Below, piece after piece: positions 51,386 to 60,394 of a stretch of DNA of 64,000 nucleotides (positions within the stretch are counted from its first letter, which is position 1; every line of letters starts with the position of its first letter). Source of the DNA: Nocardia sp. NBC_00403. GTDB lineage: Bacteria; Actinomycetota; Actinomycetes; Mycobacteriales; Mycobacteriaceae. A model generated the notes under the pieces. It was not told where the DNA came from. It did not search any database and saw only the letters and a program-made list of their open reading frames with translations. A program made the translations under genes and the position numbers. Location: positions 310,001 through 374,000 of the forward strand of contig NZ_CP107939.1 of assembly GCF_036046055.1 (NCBI RefSeq). Reading direction: 5' to 3'.

Positions 51386-52321
51386 TTACTTGACGCTGCC
51401 CGCGGTCAGGCCCGCCACCAGCCGCTTCTCGATGAACGCGAACAAGATGACCACCGGAATGATGCCGACGGTGGAGATGGAGAAGACGTACTGCCATGCG
51501 GTGTCGTACTGTCCCACGAACTTCGTCAGCGCCACCGACAGCGGCTGATTCTCCGGGGTGGTGAGCACAACCAGACTGGCCGCGAACTCGTTCCAGCAGG
51601 CGACCACGGTGAAGATCGTCGCGGTGACGATGCCCGGCCACACCAGCGGCAGGCTCACCCTGGTCAGGATCTGCCATCGGTTCAGGCCGTCGAGCTGCGC
51701 GGCCTCCTCGATCTCCACCGGAATCGCGGCGAAGAAGCTGTGCAGAATCCACACCGCGAACGACAGGTTGAACGCGGCATTCACCAGGATCATCGCCAGC
51801 CAGGTGTCATTGATGCCGAGGGTGAAGAACTGCCGGATCAGGCCGGTCACCAGCACGGTCGGCTGCAGCATCTGGGTGATGAGCACCAGACCGAGGAATG
51901 CCGCCCGACCGGGAAAGCGATGCCGGGCGGTGTAATACGCGGCCGGAACGGCCACGACCAGCACCAACACAGTGGCGCAGACCGAGATGACGATCGTGCT
52001 GACCATATTGAACGGCAGCGGTGTCTCCGGCGTGTCCCACATCGTGCTGTAGTTGTCCGGATGCCAGGACTCCGGCAGGTACGTCGGTGGGATGCGCAGG
52101 ATTTCGGCTCTGCTCTTCAGCGACCCCAGCACCATGACGAGGAACGGGATCAGGAAGATCGCGGCCACCAGCACCCCGACCGCGGTGAGCTCCCAGCGCC
52201 GCCGCTTGCCGCGCCCGGGCGATATTTCCCGAGGCGCTGCCGTGGGCGGGATGCCATCGATACGGATATCGTCCGGTGTCGTCATCGCCTCGCCCTGCCC
52301 TCGGTGCTGCTGCGCGCTCAT
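51386..52321 (-). CDS. Carbohydrate ABC transporter permease (MalG/AraQ-like)
   Basis: 311 residues with six membrane helices: VGVLVAAIFLIPFLVMVLGS, TIVISVCATVLVLVVAVPAA, FLGLVLITQMLQPTVLVTGL and others. The EAA loop is EIEEAAQLDGLNRWQILTRVSLPLVWPGI, contacting the ATPase. Last helix VFSISTVGIIPVVILFAFIE. ATG 52321 overlaps the stop of the other permease by ATGA. No ATPase gene is in the operon, so it probably shares a general MsiK-type ATPase, as many actinobacterial sugar importers do. Confidence 0.94.
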   Translation of the reverse strand: MSAQQHRGQGEAMTTPDDIRIDGIPPTAAPREISPGRGKRRRWELTAVGVLVAAIFLIPFLVMVLGSLKSRAEILRIPPTYLPESWHPDNYSTMWDTPETPLPFNMVSTIVISVCATVLVLVVAVPAAYYTARHRFPGRAAFLGLVLITQMLQPTVLVTGLIRQFFTLGINDTWLAMILVNAAFNLSFAVWILHSFFAAIPVEIEEAAQLDGLNRWQILTRVSLPLVWPGIVTATIFTVVACWNEFAASLVVLTTPENQPLSVALTKFVGQYDTAWQYVFSISTVGIIPVVILFAFIEKRLVAGLTAGSVK

Positions 52322-53226
52322 CCGTCGACCTGCTGCGTCGGTTTGACGACCTTCACGTAGATCGCGATGATCACCACGATCAGCGCGAAGTTGAGCACGC
52401 TCATCGCGGCGGCGGTGTCGATCTGCTGGTTCTGCCGAATCAGCTTGAACGTCAATGTGGTCGTGGTGTCGGCGAAGAAACCTGCGATGCTACCGGTGAT
52501 CACCTGCAGAATCGGCAGCGAATTGAACACATTGATGATGTTGATGATGGTGGCCACCGCGATCGCCGGACGCAGTTGCGGCAGTGTGAGATACCGGTAG
52601 CGCTGCCACGGACTTGCGCCGTCGACCCGGCCCGCCTCGCCGATCTCCGCTGGAATCCCCTGCAGCCCGGCAAGAATTGTGTAAGTGGTGAACGGAATCG
52701 AGACGAATACCGCGACCCCCATCGCCACCAGGAACGCCGGGATCGGTTGTTTGGTGAAGCCGTAGCCCCGGTCGAGCAGCCCGATGTCGACGAGGAAGCG
52801 GTTGGCGATGCCGACGTCGGGGTCGAGCATGTAGTAGAAGATCGTCGTCGTCATCACCACCGAGGCGGCCCACGGCACCAGGATCGCCATCCGCACCGCG
52901 GTGCGCCCCGGAAAGTCCTTGTTCAGGAACTGAGCCAGCGCCGCCGAGAGCACCAGGGTGATCAGCACGACGCAGACCACCCAGATCACCGTGTGCAGCA
53001 GCACCGAGCCCAGTTCACTGATGTCGAACAGATTGCGGTAGTTGGCCAGCCCGGCGGAGCCGCGATCCTGGCCGTAGGCGCTCAGGTCCCTGGTGCTCGT
53101 CCAGACCATGTAGCAGACCGGGAAGGCGACGATAGCCGCGATCAACACCAGGGAAGGCCCGAGCCACGGAATCGCCCGCAGCGCGCTCGCCCGCCCGGAC
53201 GGCACCCGGGTTCCTTTGCGCCCCAC
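52318..53226 (-). CDS. Carbohydrate ABC transporter permease (MalF/UgpA-like)
   Basis: 302 residues starting at GTG 53226, one base after the stop of the lipoprotein gene; the longer frame to 53313 lies within that gene. Helices include PWLGPSLVLIAAIVAFPVCY, VIWVVCVVLITLVLSAALAQ and AFLVAMGVAVFVSIPFTTYT. EAA loop: AEIGEAGRVDGASPWQRYRYLTLPQLRPA. It partners with the MalG-like permease. Confidence 0.94.
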   Translation of the reverse strand: MGRKGTRVPSGRASALRAIPWLGPSLVLIAAIVAFPVCYMVWTSTRDLSAYGQDRGSAGLANYRNLFDISELGSVLLHTVIWVVCVVLITLVLSAALAQFLNKDFPGRTAVRMAILVPWAASVVMTTTIFYYMLDPDVGIANRFLVDIGLLDRGYGFTKQPIPAFLVAMGVAVFVSIPFTTYTILAGLQGIPAEIGEAGRVDGASPWQRYRYLTLPQLRPAIAVATIINIINVFNSLPILQVITGSIAGFFADTTTTLTFKLIRQNQQIDTAAAMSVLNFALIVVIIAIYVKVVKPTQQVDG

Positions 53227-53227
53227 G

Positions 53228-54478
53228 CTATTTCGCGGCTTCCTGGATGCGCGCGAGCACCTGAGCTGGGTCCGTGCCCTGCGCGATGGTGCCCATCTGC
53301 TGACGGATGGCACCCTGTGCCGCAGCCCATTTCGGGTTGTTGCTCGGGTAGAATTTGGCCACCGGCAGCGTCGCGGCGAACGCCTTCGTCACCGGGTCAC
53401 CCGCGAGCTTGGCGGCCGCGCTGTTGGTGATCGGGATGAAGCCCTCGTGCTGCACGAAGTTCGCGTAGGTGTCCGCACCGTAGAAGAAGTCGAGGAACTT
53501 CTTGATCGACTCGGTCTTCTTGCCGTCCTTCTTGAACGCCATCAGATGATCGGCGACGCCGAGGGTGACCGGGTCGCCGGACTTCGTCGGCGAGGGCGCG
53601 GTCGCGTACGGCAGGCCCGCGTTCTTCGACGCGATCTGGCCGATGGTGGGCGGCAGACCCTCGATCATGCCGATCTTGCCCTGAATGAAGGCGTTGATGA
53701 CGTCTTTGCGGTCGGTGGCGCCCGGATTGGGCTGGGTCGCACCGGCATCGATGAGTTCGCGCATGGCACGGACGCCCTCGAGGTTCTGCGGGGTGTCCAC
53801 GGTGACCTTGTCGCCTTCGGCCCAGTTGCCGCCCGCGCCGAAGGTCCAGATGGAGGTCTCGCCCTGGGCCTCCTCACTGCCGAGGGGCAGACCGTAGCCG
53901 GAGACGCCGCCGCCGAGCGCCTGGATCTTCTTGGCCGCTTCGGTGAGTTCGGCCCAGGTCTTCGGCGGCGCGGCGACGCCTGCCTTGGCGAACAGGTCGG
54001 TATTGTAGAAAAGGGTGCGGGTCGAGGCGAACAGTGGCAGCGCGAACTGCTGGCCGTTGAGCGACGCGTTCTTGGCGAAGCCGGGCTGGATATCCGACAG
54101 CACATTCGGGGAGACGATCTCCGACGCCCCGTAGAGCATGCCGTCACCGGCGAAGCTCGCATAGGCGTCGATGTTCAGGATGTCCGGGGTTGTCGATTTG
54201 GATTGCAGCTTGGTCCGCACCACGTCGTTGATCGAGTTCCACGACTCCATCTGCAGGTTCACCGTGAGGCCGGGGTTGGCCTTTTCGAAGTCGGCGATGA
54301 TGCCGTCCCACAGCGCCTTCGTGCCGGTAGCGCCGTCGCTGTAGACGGGAGCCAGGAAGTTGATCGTGGAGTCGGAGTCGGCCGAGTCTTTCGAGCCGAA
54401 CCCGCAGGACGAGAGGGCGAGAGCGAGGCCGGTGGCCATCGCGATCCCCGCGAGCACGCCGTGGAGTGGTCTTTTCAC
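53228..54478 (-). CDS. Sugar ABC transporter substrate-binding lipoprotein
   Basis: 416 residues. Signal peptide with lipobox LSSC (Cys ~25), so it is a lipid-anchored extracellular binding protein. Family 1 pattern: INFLAPVYSDGATGTKALWD, IIADFEKANPGLTVNLQMES, PDILNIDAYASFAGDGML, LFASTRTLFYNTDLFAKAGV, PPKTWAELTEAAKKI and FIQGKIGMIEG. First gene of the import operon, diverging from the amino-sugar enzyme operon, so the ligand is probably N-acetylgalactosamine or an oligosaccharide containing it. Confidence 0.93.
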   Translation of the reverse strand: MKRPLHGVLAGIAMATGLALALSSCGFGSKDSADSDSTINFLAPVYSDGATGTKALWDGIIADFEKANPGLTVNLQMESWNSINDVVRTKLQSKSTTPDILNIDAYASFAGDGMLYGASEIVSPNVLSDIQPGFAKNASLNGQQFALPLFASTRTLFYNTDLFAKAGVAAPPKTWAELTEAAKKIQALGGGVSGYGLPLGSEEAQGETSIWTFGAGGNWAEGDKVTVDTPQNLEGVRAMRELIDAGATQPNPGATDRKDVINAFIQGKIGMIEGLPPTIGQIASKNAGLPYATAPSPTKSGDPVTLGVADHLMAFKKDGKKTESIKKFLDFFYGADTYANFVQHEGFIPITNSAAAKLAGDPVTKAFAATLPVAKFYPSNNPKWAAAQGAIRQQMGTIAQGTDPAQVLARIQEAAK

Positions 54479-54569
54479 GAGCAGAACCTTTCAATTTTCA
54501 CACCCGGCGCCAGCGGACCGCCGATGATGGAGCGAACGTATCGACTGACCAACAATCTAGACCTCAGAG

Positions 54570-54604
54570 TGATCATATGTGACTGTTTTGATCGTAAATT
54601 TGAC
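54570..54604. promoter_or_regulatory. Candidate operator between import and catabolic operons
   Basis: Two similar AT-rich elements, TGATCATATGTGAC (54570-54583) and TGATCGTAAATTTGAC (54589-54604), lie as direct repeats next to the start of the isomerase gene, with a further GATCATCA behind it. Direct repeats of this kind suit DeoR-type regulators. No regulator gene lies in the cluster. Confidence 0.45.
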
Positions 54605-55549
54605 ATGAACGATCATCAGGTCGATTCTGTTGTGGTGCCGATCTCCGCTCACCCCAGCCCCGTGACCCATCTGGCCACCGAGGTCGCCACCCAGCCGGAC
54701 GACTGGGCGCGCGCCGAAACCATCGCTGCCGAACACCGCGCCGTACTGCCCCAACCAGGCGAGCGCGTCGCCGTCATCGGCTGCGGCACTTCACTGTTCA
54801 TGTCCCGGGCCATCGCGGCGCTGCGCGAGGGCTCGGGCCAGGGCATTACCGATGCCTGGCCCGCCAGCGAAGTCCGCAGCGGTCGCGAATACGACCGCTA
54901 CCTGGTCATCTGCCGCTCCGGCACCACCACCGAGGTGGTCAATGCCATGCGGGAGATCCCGACCCACATTCCGCGCACCGTGATCTGCAGCAGCCCGGGC
55001 ACCCCCGTGCTAGAGCTGGGCGATGCAATCCTGATCGACGAGGTCGACGAGCAATCGGTCGTGCAGACCCGCTTCGCCACCACCACGCTCGCCATCCTGC
55101 GCTGGCATCTCGGCGAGGACCTGAACCCCGCGATCGCCCAGGCCCGCGCCATCCTCGCCGAGGATCCCGCGACGGCACTTGCCGAAGTCCGGCACGCCGA
55201 ACAGATCAGCTTCGTCGGCATGGGCTTCGCAGCCGCCATCGCCGAAGAAGCGGGCCTCAAACTCCGCGAGTCCTGCCAGTCCTGGACCGAGGCCTACCTA
55301 CAGACCGAATACCGCCACGGCCCGATCAGCATCTCCACCCCCGGTCGCGCGGTCTGGGCCTTCGGCCCGCTGGTCCCGCAATTCGAAGCCGACGTCACCG
55401 TCACCGGCGCCCACTTCGAACACCGCGATATCGACCCGATGGCCGACCTGGTCCGAGTCCATCAACTCTGCGTCCTGCGCGCCGCCGACCACGGCCTGGA
55501 CCCCGACCATCCCCGCAACCTCAACCGCTCGGTAGTCCTCGACCAGTGA
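54605..55549 (+). CDS. agaS: SIS-domain sugar isomerase/deaminase (AgaS-like)
   Basis: 314 residues with two SIS domains. First: RVAVIGCGTSLFMSRAIAAL, YLVICRSGTTTEVVNAM and IPRTVICSS; second: AEQISFVGMGFAAAIAEEAGLKLRES followed by SYLQTEYRHGP-like AYLQTEYRHGPISIS. It resembles the isomerase half of glucosamine-6-P synthase and AgaS, which converts galactosamine-6-P to tagatose-6-P and ammonia. ATG 54605 gives a family-sized protein; the open frame extending further upstream is antisense to the lipoprotein gene. First gene of the catabolic operon. Confidence 0.85.
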   Translation: MNDHQVDSVVVPISAHPSPVTHLATEVATQPDDWARAETIAAEHRAVLPQPGERVAVIGCGTSLFMSRAIAALREGSGQGITDAWPASEVRSGREYDRYLVICRSGTTTEVVNAMREIPTHIPRTVICSSPGTPVLELGDAILIDEVDEQSVVQTRFATTTLAILRWHLGEDLNPAIAQARAILAEDPATALAEVRHAEQISFVGMGFAAAIAEEAGLKLRESCQSWTEAYLQTEYRHGPISISTPGRAVWAFGPLVPQFEADVTVTGAHFEHRDIDPMADLVRVHQLCVLRAADHGLDPDHPRNLNRSVVLDQ

Positions 55550-55562
55550 CCCTGGCGCCACC

Positions 55563-56708
55563 ATGACCGACTCCCCGACCCCGGCCCGCGGATCTGCGCT
55601 GCTCACACCACCAGAAGTGGTTACCCTGACCGAGATGGGAACCGCGCAGTCCGCAGCAGGATCACCGCGACCGGACGCCGGGTCACCCCGGCCCGGCCCG
55701 CCGGCTGTCGCGCCCGGCGCGGCGGTCGACGCGAGGGGTGCCACACCAGACGCCGCACTTCCCGACGACACGCTGACGCCGGGGACCCCGCTTCCCGACG
55801 ATGCCCTGGTACTCGGCATGGATGTCGGTGGGACCACTATGAAAGGTGAGATCACCGACGCGGCCGGCACGGTGCTGACCGCTGCCGTCACTGCCACGCC
55901 GCAGGGCGAGGCGGCGTTCGAGGCCATGGGTGCGCTCGGAGATCGGCTGCTGGCCGAGCTCACGGCCGAACAGCGCGGCCGGGTGGCGCGGGCCGCGGTG
56001 CTGCTGCCGGGGATCGTGGACCATGTCCGGTCGATTGCCGTGTTCAGCAGCAATGTCGGCTGGCGGGATGTACACATCGGTGACCGGTTCATCGAACGCT
56101 GGCACATGCCGGTGTTGATCGAGCACGATGTCGCCGTGGCCGGTTGGGCCGAATGGCGGTACGGAGCCGGACGCGACCACGACAACGTATGCGTGGTCAT
56201 TCTCGGCACCGGTATCAGCGGAACCCTGTCCGTCGGTGGCCGACTCGTGCGCAGCGAATACGGCCAGACCGGCGAGTACGGTCATATCCCGGTTCGCCAC
56301 GCGGATGGCCTGCGCTGTCCGTGCGGCAACATCGGCTGCGTCGAGACGGTGGCATCCGGCGCGGCCATCGCCCGTGCGTACTCCCGCCGTACCGGCATCG
56401 AAACAGACAGTGCGGCAGATGTTTTCGCACTCCTCGATACCGACCGCGACGCCAAGGCCGTAGTAGACGACGCCATCAGCGCCCTCGCCGACGGCCTGCT
56501 CGGCATCATCCATGCCGCCTGCCCCCAACTCATCGTCCTCGGCGGCGGACTGGCCGGCGCCGGCGCCGCCCTCACCGAACCCCTGCACCGCACCATCGCC
56601 GAACGACTCCGCATAGTCCCCGCACCACGGGTGGTCCTCGGCGAATTCGGCGCACGAGCAGGCCTGGCCGGCGCGGCCCTGTTCGCCCGCCGCGGGGCTT
56701 TGACATGA
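55563..56708 (+). CDS. ROK-family sugar kinase
   Basis: 381 residues. A Pro/Ala/Gly-rich extension of ~80 residues precedes the kinase core, so the true start may be later (e.g. at 55635). ROK marks: LGMDVGGTTMKGEI (phosphate 1), the catalytic Asp in IEHDVAVAGWAEW (~185), VVILGTGISGTLSV, and the zinc motif CPCGNIGCVE (~260). In context it would phosphorylate the imported amino sugar (GalNAc or GlcNAc) at O6. It begins 14 bases after the isomerase stop. Confidence 0.88.
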   Translation: MTDSPTPARGSALLTPPEVVTLTEMGTAQSAAGSPRPDAGSPRPGPPAVAPGAAVDARGATPDAALPDDTLTPGTPLPDDALVLGMDVGGTTMKGEITDAAGTVLTAAVTATPQGEAAFEAMGALGDRLLAELTAEQRGRVARAAVLLPGIVDHVRSIAVFSSNVGWRDVHIGDRFIERWHMPVLIEHDVAVAGWAEWRYGAGRDHDNVCVVILGTGISGTLSVGGRLVRSEYGQTGEYGHIPVRHADGLRCPCGNIGCVETVASGAAIARAYSRRTGIETDSAADVFALLDTDRDAKAVVDDAISALADGLLGIIHAACPQLIVLGGGLAGAGAALTEPLHRTIAERLRIVPAPRVVLGEFGARAGLAGAALFARRGALT

Positions 56709-56835
56709 AGTACGACAACGCACGCGCGACGCCGCCGACAGCAGGAGCGCAAGGCCGCACAGGTGCCGCGCCACCACCGGCCGAAAGTGTTGCGGCACTC
56801 GATGATTGCGCCATGCTCAGGAACGGGGGCGGCGC

Positions 56836-58005
56836 ATGACGCGGCAGGCCCGGGCAGCCGAGTTCCACGTTCGCGGGCGGATTGTTTCCGCGGCGCAGGT
56901 GCTCGACGACGGGGTGGTCTCGGTTCGCGGCGAGCGGATCCACGCGGTGCAGTCGGTGACGGAATGGGCTGCGGCGCATCCTGATTCGGCTATCCCGACA
57001 TTCAGTGGCACGGTGTTGCCCGGGCTGGTCGACATCCATAATCACGGCGGGTTCGGACACCGGTTCGACACCGTCAACGACGCGGAGGCGCGCGCGGCGG
57101 CCGAGTTTCATCATTCGCGCGGGTCGACCACGGTGTTGGCGAGCGTTGTCACCGGGGCCGCGGCGGACATGGTGGCGCAGACGACCATGCTGGCCGGGCT
57201 GGCCGAGACCGGAATGATCGGCGGAATTCATGCTGAGGGGCCATTTTTGTCGTCGGCCCGCTGTGGCGCCCAGGATCCGCGCTACCTGCGCGATCCCGAC
57301 CTCGAACTGACCGATCGACTACTGTCCGCCGCCGGCGGACACCTGCGCGTGATGACGATCGCGCCGGAACTTCCGGGATATCGCGCAGTCGCCGAACGGC
57401 TGTCCGACAACGATGTGGCGGTATCTCTCGGGCACAGCGACGCCACCTTCGACGAGTTTCGTAAGTCATTGCGCCCCAACGGTTTCGGAAGTCTGGTTAC
57501 GCACCTGGCGAACGGTATGCCGCCGCTGCATCATCGCAAGCCCGGTCCGGTTGCCGCCGCATTGGTCGCTGCGGCGACCGGCGACGTGGTCGTCGAACTG
57601 ATCGGCGATGGGGTTCATGTCGACTCCGGTTTCGCCGCACTGGCTTTCGCGACCGCGCCGGGACAGGTCGCGCTGATCACCGATGCGATGCAAGCGGCGG
57701 GTATGCCGGACGGCGACTATCAGCTCGGTCCGCAGGCGGTGCGGGTTACCGACGGCGTCGCCCGAGTGGCAAGTGGATCCATCGCAGGGGGTACCGCTCA
57801 CCTGCTGCAGTGTCTGGCCTGGGCCGTGCGCGATTGCGGCGTCCCACTACGCGATGCTGTGATTGCCGCCACTTCTATCCCGGCCCATTCGGCCGGATTG
57901 GCCGATGTGGGCGATATCTCGACCGACCAGTTCGCGGACCTGTTGATAGTTGATGACAATCTACAGTTGCGCCGGGTGCTCAGACATGGACAGTGGTTGA
58001 CGTGA
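56836..58005 (+). CDS. nagA: N-acetylhexosamine-6-phosphate deacetylase (NagA/AgaA)
   Basis: 389 residues of the amidohydrolase fold. Motifs: GLVDIHNHGGFGHRFDT (~60), IHAEGPFLSSARCGAQD with the metal Glu, VAVSLGHSDATFDEF (His), LVTHLANGMPPLHHRKPG (His), LIGDGVHVDSGF and the catalytic Asp in ALITDAMQAAGMPDG. ATG 56836 has a Gly-rich upstream site; ATG 56806 is open too. It removes acetate from GlcNAc-6-P or GalNAc-6-P; the pathway below points to the galacto form. Confidence 0.93.
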   Translation: MTRQARAAEFHVRGRIVSAAQVLDDGVVSVRGERIHAVQSVTEWAAAHPDSAIPTFSGTVLPGLVDIHNHGGFGHRFDTVNDAEARAAAEFHHSRGSTTVLASVVTGAAADMVAQTTMLAGLAETGMIGGIHAEGPFLSSARCGAQDPRYLRDPDLELTDRLLSAAGGHLRVMTIAPELPGYRAVAERLSDNDVAVSLGHSDATFDEFRKSLRPNGFGSLVTHLANGMPPLHHRKPGPVAAALVAAATGDVVVELIGDGVHVDSGFAALAFATAPGQVALITDAMQAAGMPDGDYQLGPQAVRVTDGVARVASGSIAGGTAHLLQCLAWAVRDCGVPLRDAVIAATSIPAHSAGLADVGDISTDQFADLLIVDDNLQLRRVLRHGQWLT

Positions 58006-58955
58006 TCCTCACCGTGACAATGAATCCTGCCTACGACATGACCTATCGCGTCGAGCGTTTCGAACGCGGCCAGGCGCATCGGGTCAGGTCCGTCGAGCAA
58101 CGCATCGGCGGCAAAGGCATCAACGTGACGCGGGTGCTCAATCAGCTCGGAAAATACTCCCGGGCAACGGGTTTTTCCGACCATGCCTTCGCGGCCGCCG
58201 CCGAACTGGAGATGCCGGTGGACTTCGTGCACGCGTTGCCGTGGGTCCGGCGCACGGTGGTGATCAGCGAATCCGAGGACGGCACCGCCACCGCATTGTG
58301 GGAACCCGGCGCGCGCGTGTCGAATCCCCATGCCGTCGAACAGCTCGCCGTGCGAGTAGCCGGCCTACTACCCGATATCAATGGACTGGTGATTTCCGGA
58401 TCGCTGCCCGGCGGCGTCTCGTCCAGCCTCCCCGCCGACCTCGCCCGCACGGCCATCGCCGCAGGCGTTCCGACTATCTGCGATGTCGACGGCGAATCCC
58501 TACGTCTTGCCGCCCAGATCCCCGGCGTCATCCTCATGCCGAACACCGAAGAACTCGAACGCCTCACCGGCCGAGTCCCGCTCACACCCGACGAGGTCGC
58601 GACCGCCGCGCGCCCACTCGTCGATCGAGGAGTGCGCGCCATCATCGCCACCCGCGGCGCCGACGGCATGATCGCGATCACCGCGGCCGGCTCCTGGTTC
58701 GCGAACCTCCCCGAACCGATGTCCGGAAACCCTACCGGCGCAGGCGATTCCGCAGCCGCAGCCGTCATCTCTGCCCTCTCGGAAGGCCCCGAACCCGATT
58801 GGCCCGCCATCCTCGTCGACGCAGTCGCCACCGCCGCCGCAGCAGTGCTGATCCCGGTGGCAGGCGAAATAGACCGCTGCGCCCGTACTCGGCTCATCCC
58901 CACCGTCCACCTCGAAAAGCTAGCCGAACCCAGCCCGCAGGACTCCTCACCATGA
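58002..58955 (+). CDS. PfkB-family kinase (tagatose-6-phosphate/1-phosphofructokinase type)
   Basis: 317 residues starting at GTG 58002, which overlaps the NagA stop as GTGA and gives the family start ILTVTMNPAYD. Then QRIGGKGINVTRVLNQLGK (~36), LVISGSLPGGVSS, LMPNTEELERLTG and the anion-hole/catalytic-base motif GNPTGAGDSAAAAVIS (~240). It belongs to the LacC/FruK branch; here it likely makes tagatose-1,6-bisphosphate. Confidence 0.9.
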   Translation: MILTVTMNPAYDMTYRVERFERGQAHRVRSVEQRIGGKGINVTRVLNQLGKYSRATGFSDHAFAAAAELEMPVDFVHALPWVRRTVVISESEDGTATALWEPGARVSNPHAVEQLAVRVAGLLPDINGLVISGSLPGGVSSSLPADLARTAIAAGVPTICDVDGESLRLAAQIPGVILMPNTEELERLTGRVPLTPDEVATAARPLVDRGVRAIIATRGADGMIAITAAGSWFANLPEPMSGNPTGAGDSAAAAVISALSEGPEPDWPAILVDAVATAAAAVLIPVAGEIDRCARTRLIPTVHLEKLAEPSPQDSSP

Positions 58956-59227
58956 GCGCGAAACACCAGGCTCCCATGATGACCGGCGCTCCACATCGCC
59001 CGGACTGCGCTCAACCAAGAGCCGGTCACGCGAAGCATCCCGAAGACCATACCGCCGGACCAACCGATCACGCCCGGCATGCTGGTTCACCGGCCCGCCG
59101 TGTAGTCGGCTACGGGGTGTTCCGAAAACCCGTCCTCGCCTCATCAGATGATGAGCGCACTGCTTATGCATTTCAGGCCGTGCCTGCTTCCCGCGGCCGA
59201 CCCGAGCTCCAGGAGACCCGACAATGA
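58952..59227 (+). CDS. Small ORF coupled at both ends by ATGA overlaps
   Basis: 91 codons from ATG 58952. The start overlaps the kinase stop and the stop overlaps the aldolase start, each by ATGA. The sequence is His/Pro/Arg-rich (KHQAPMMTGAPHRPDC, GHAKHPEDHTAGPTDHARH) and unlike any domain I know. Either a real small protein or a translational bridge that lets ribosomes reach the aldolase gene. Confidence 0.5.
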   Translation: MSAKHQAPMMTGAPHRPDCAQPRAGHAKHPEDHTAGPTDHARHAGSPARRVVGYGVFRKPVLASSDDERTAYAFQAVPASRGRPELQETRQ

Positions 59228-60051
59228 CTCTGACGCCCGTCTCCGAACTGATCACCTCCGCACGCCCCGGCGGCCTCGGTGCGTTCAATGTGATCACCCT
59301 GGAGCATGCCGAGGCCATCGCGGGTGCGGCTGAATCAGCGAAACTTCCAGTGGTGCTGCAACTTTCGGAGAACACGGTCAACTACCACGGCAGCATAGCT
59401 CCTATCGCGCTCGCGTGCCTGCGGATCGCCGCGGACAGCACCGCGGCCATCGCCGTGCACCTCGACCACGCCACGTCGTTCGACCTCATCAGAGCCGCCG
59501 TCGATCTCGGCATCCGGTCGGTCATGTACGACGGCTCCACCCTCGACTACACCGCCAATGTCGCGACCACCGCGGAAGTGGCCCGCTGGTGTCATGATCA
59601 CGGCGTCTTCGTCGAGGCCGAATTGGGTGAGGTCGGTGGCAAAGACGGCGCGCACGCACCGGGCGTCCGCACCGATCCCGACGAAGCGGTCGAATTCGTC
59701 GCGACGACAGGCGTCGACGCCTTGGCCGTGGCAGTCGGCTCCTCGCACGCCATGCACACTCGCACCGCCGAACTCGACAACGACCTCATCTCTCGACTGG
59801 CCTCGAAAGTGCCTGTCCCCCTTGTGCTGCACGGCTCCTCCGGTGTCCCCGACGAAGGTCTGCGCGCCGCCGTCGAACACGGCATGACCAAAATCAACAT
59901 CGCCACCCGCCTGAATGTCCTTGCCACGGAAGCAATCCGGGTCACCCTGGCGGGAAGTCCCGACCTGTCCGATCCCCGCAAGTATCTGAAGCCCGCACGC
60001 GCCGCTGTCCGCTCAGAGGTCGAACACCTCCTGCACCTGCTGGCCGCGTAG
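59224..60051 (+). CDS. Class II tagatose/fructose-bisphosphate aldolase
   Basis: 275 residues of the zinc-dependent GatY/KbaY/Fba fold. Catalytic and metal residues: HLDHATSFDLIRAA (Asp and zinc His, ~80-93), VEAELGEVGGKDG (Glu ~134), VAVGSSHAMHT (zinc His), VLHGSSGVPDEGL (zinc His) and KINIATRLNV (phosphate loop). The length suits tagatose-1,6-bisphosphate aldolase better than long Fba enzymes. It yields dihydroxyacetone phosphate and glyceraldehyde-3-phosphate and is the last gene of the operon. Confidence 0.92.
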   Translation: MTLTPVSELITSARPGGLGAFNVITLEHAEAIAGAAESAKLPVVLQLSENTVNYHGSIAPIALACLRIAADSTAAIAVHLDHATSFDLIRAAVDLGIRSVMYDGSTLDYTANVATTAEVARWCHDHGVFVEAELGEVGGKDGAHAPGVRTDPDEAVEFVATTGVDALAVAVGSSHAMHTRTAELDNDLISRLASKVPVPLVLHGSSGVPDEGLRAAVEHGMTKINIATRLNVLATEAIRVTLAGSPDLSDPRKYLKPARAAVRSEVEHLLHLLAA

Positions 60052-60394
60052 CCCAACATCCACCCGCCTGCCAGAGCCTCTCCACACCAGCTTTCACCGG
60101 CGCGGCAGCCACCTTGCGGCAAGCACCGCGCAACCGGAACCCACATTCGGCTCCGAGACCACGGCGTGCGCGCGCCTGCGATCACTCCGTTGACCGATCC
60201 GCCCGAGGCAGTGCATCGTCGCAGCTCAGGTGGCGTATCCAGCCGGAACCAGCGGGGGCGTGATCTCCCCATGCCCGGGAAAGCATGGGCAGAGCATGGA
60301 CACGTGGAGATGATAGGCTGAGTTGCCCTTAGTTTAGCTAACTATTTGCTCGTTTCGCCTGTGCTGTCTCACCTGATGAAGGAAACACAACTAC
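60052..60394. other. Intergenic region upstream of the glycosyltransferase
   Basis: 340 bases. It contains an AT-rich palindrome-like stretch at 60329-60344 (TTAGTTTAGCTAACTA), possibly part of a promoter or iron-type box, about 50-65 bases before the next gene. No ORF is supported. Confidence 0.4.

Noticed and set aside
53216..54604. N-terminal extension of the AgaS-like ORF (open from 53216)
   Set aside because: It is antisense to the substrate-binding lipoprotein gene; the SIS protein starts at ATG 54605.
60329..60344. DtxR/IdeR-type iron box upstream of the glycosyltransferase
   Set aside because: TTAGTTTAGCTAACTA resembles the box, but it is short by a base or two at the centre and the downstream gene has no iron link.
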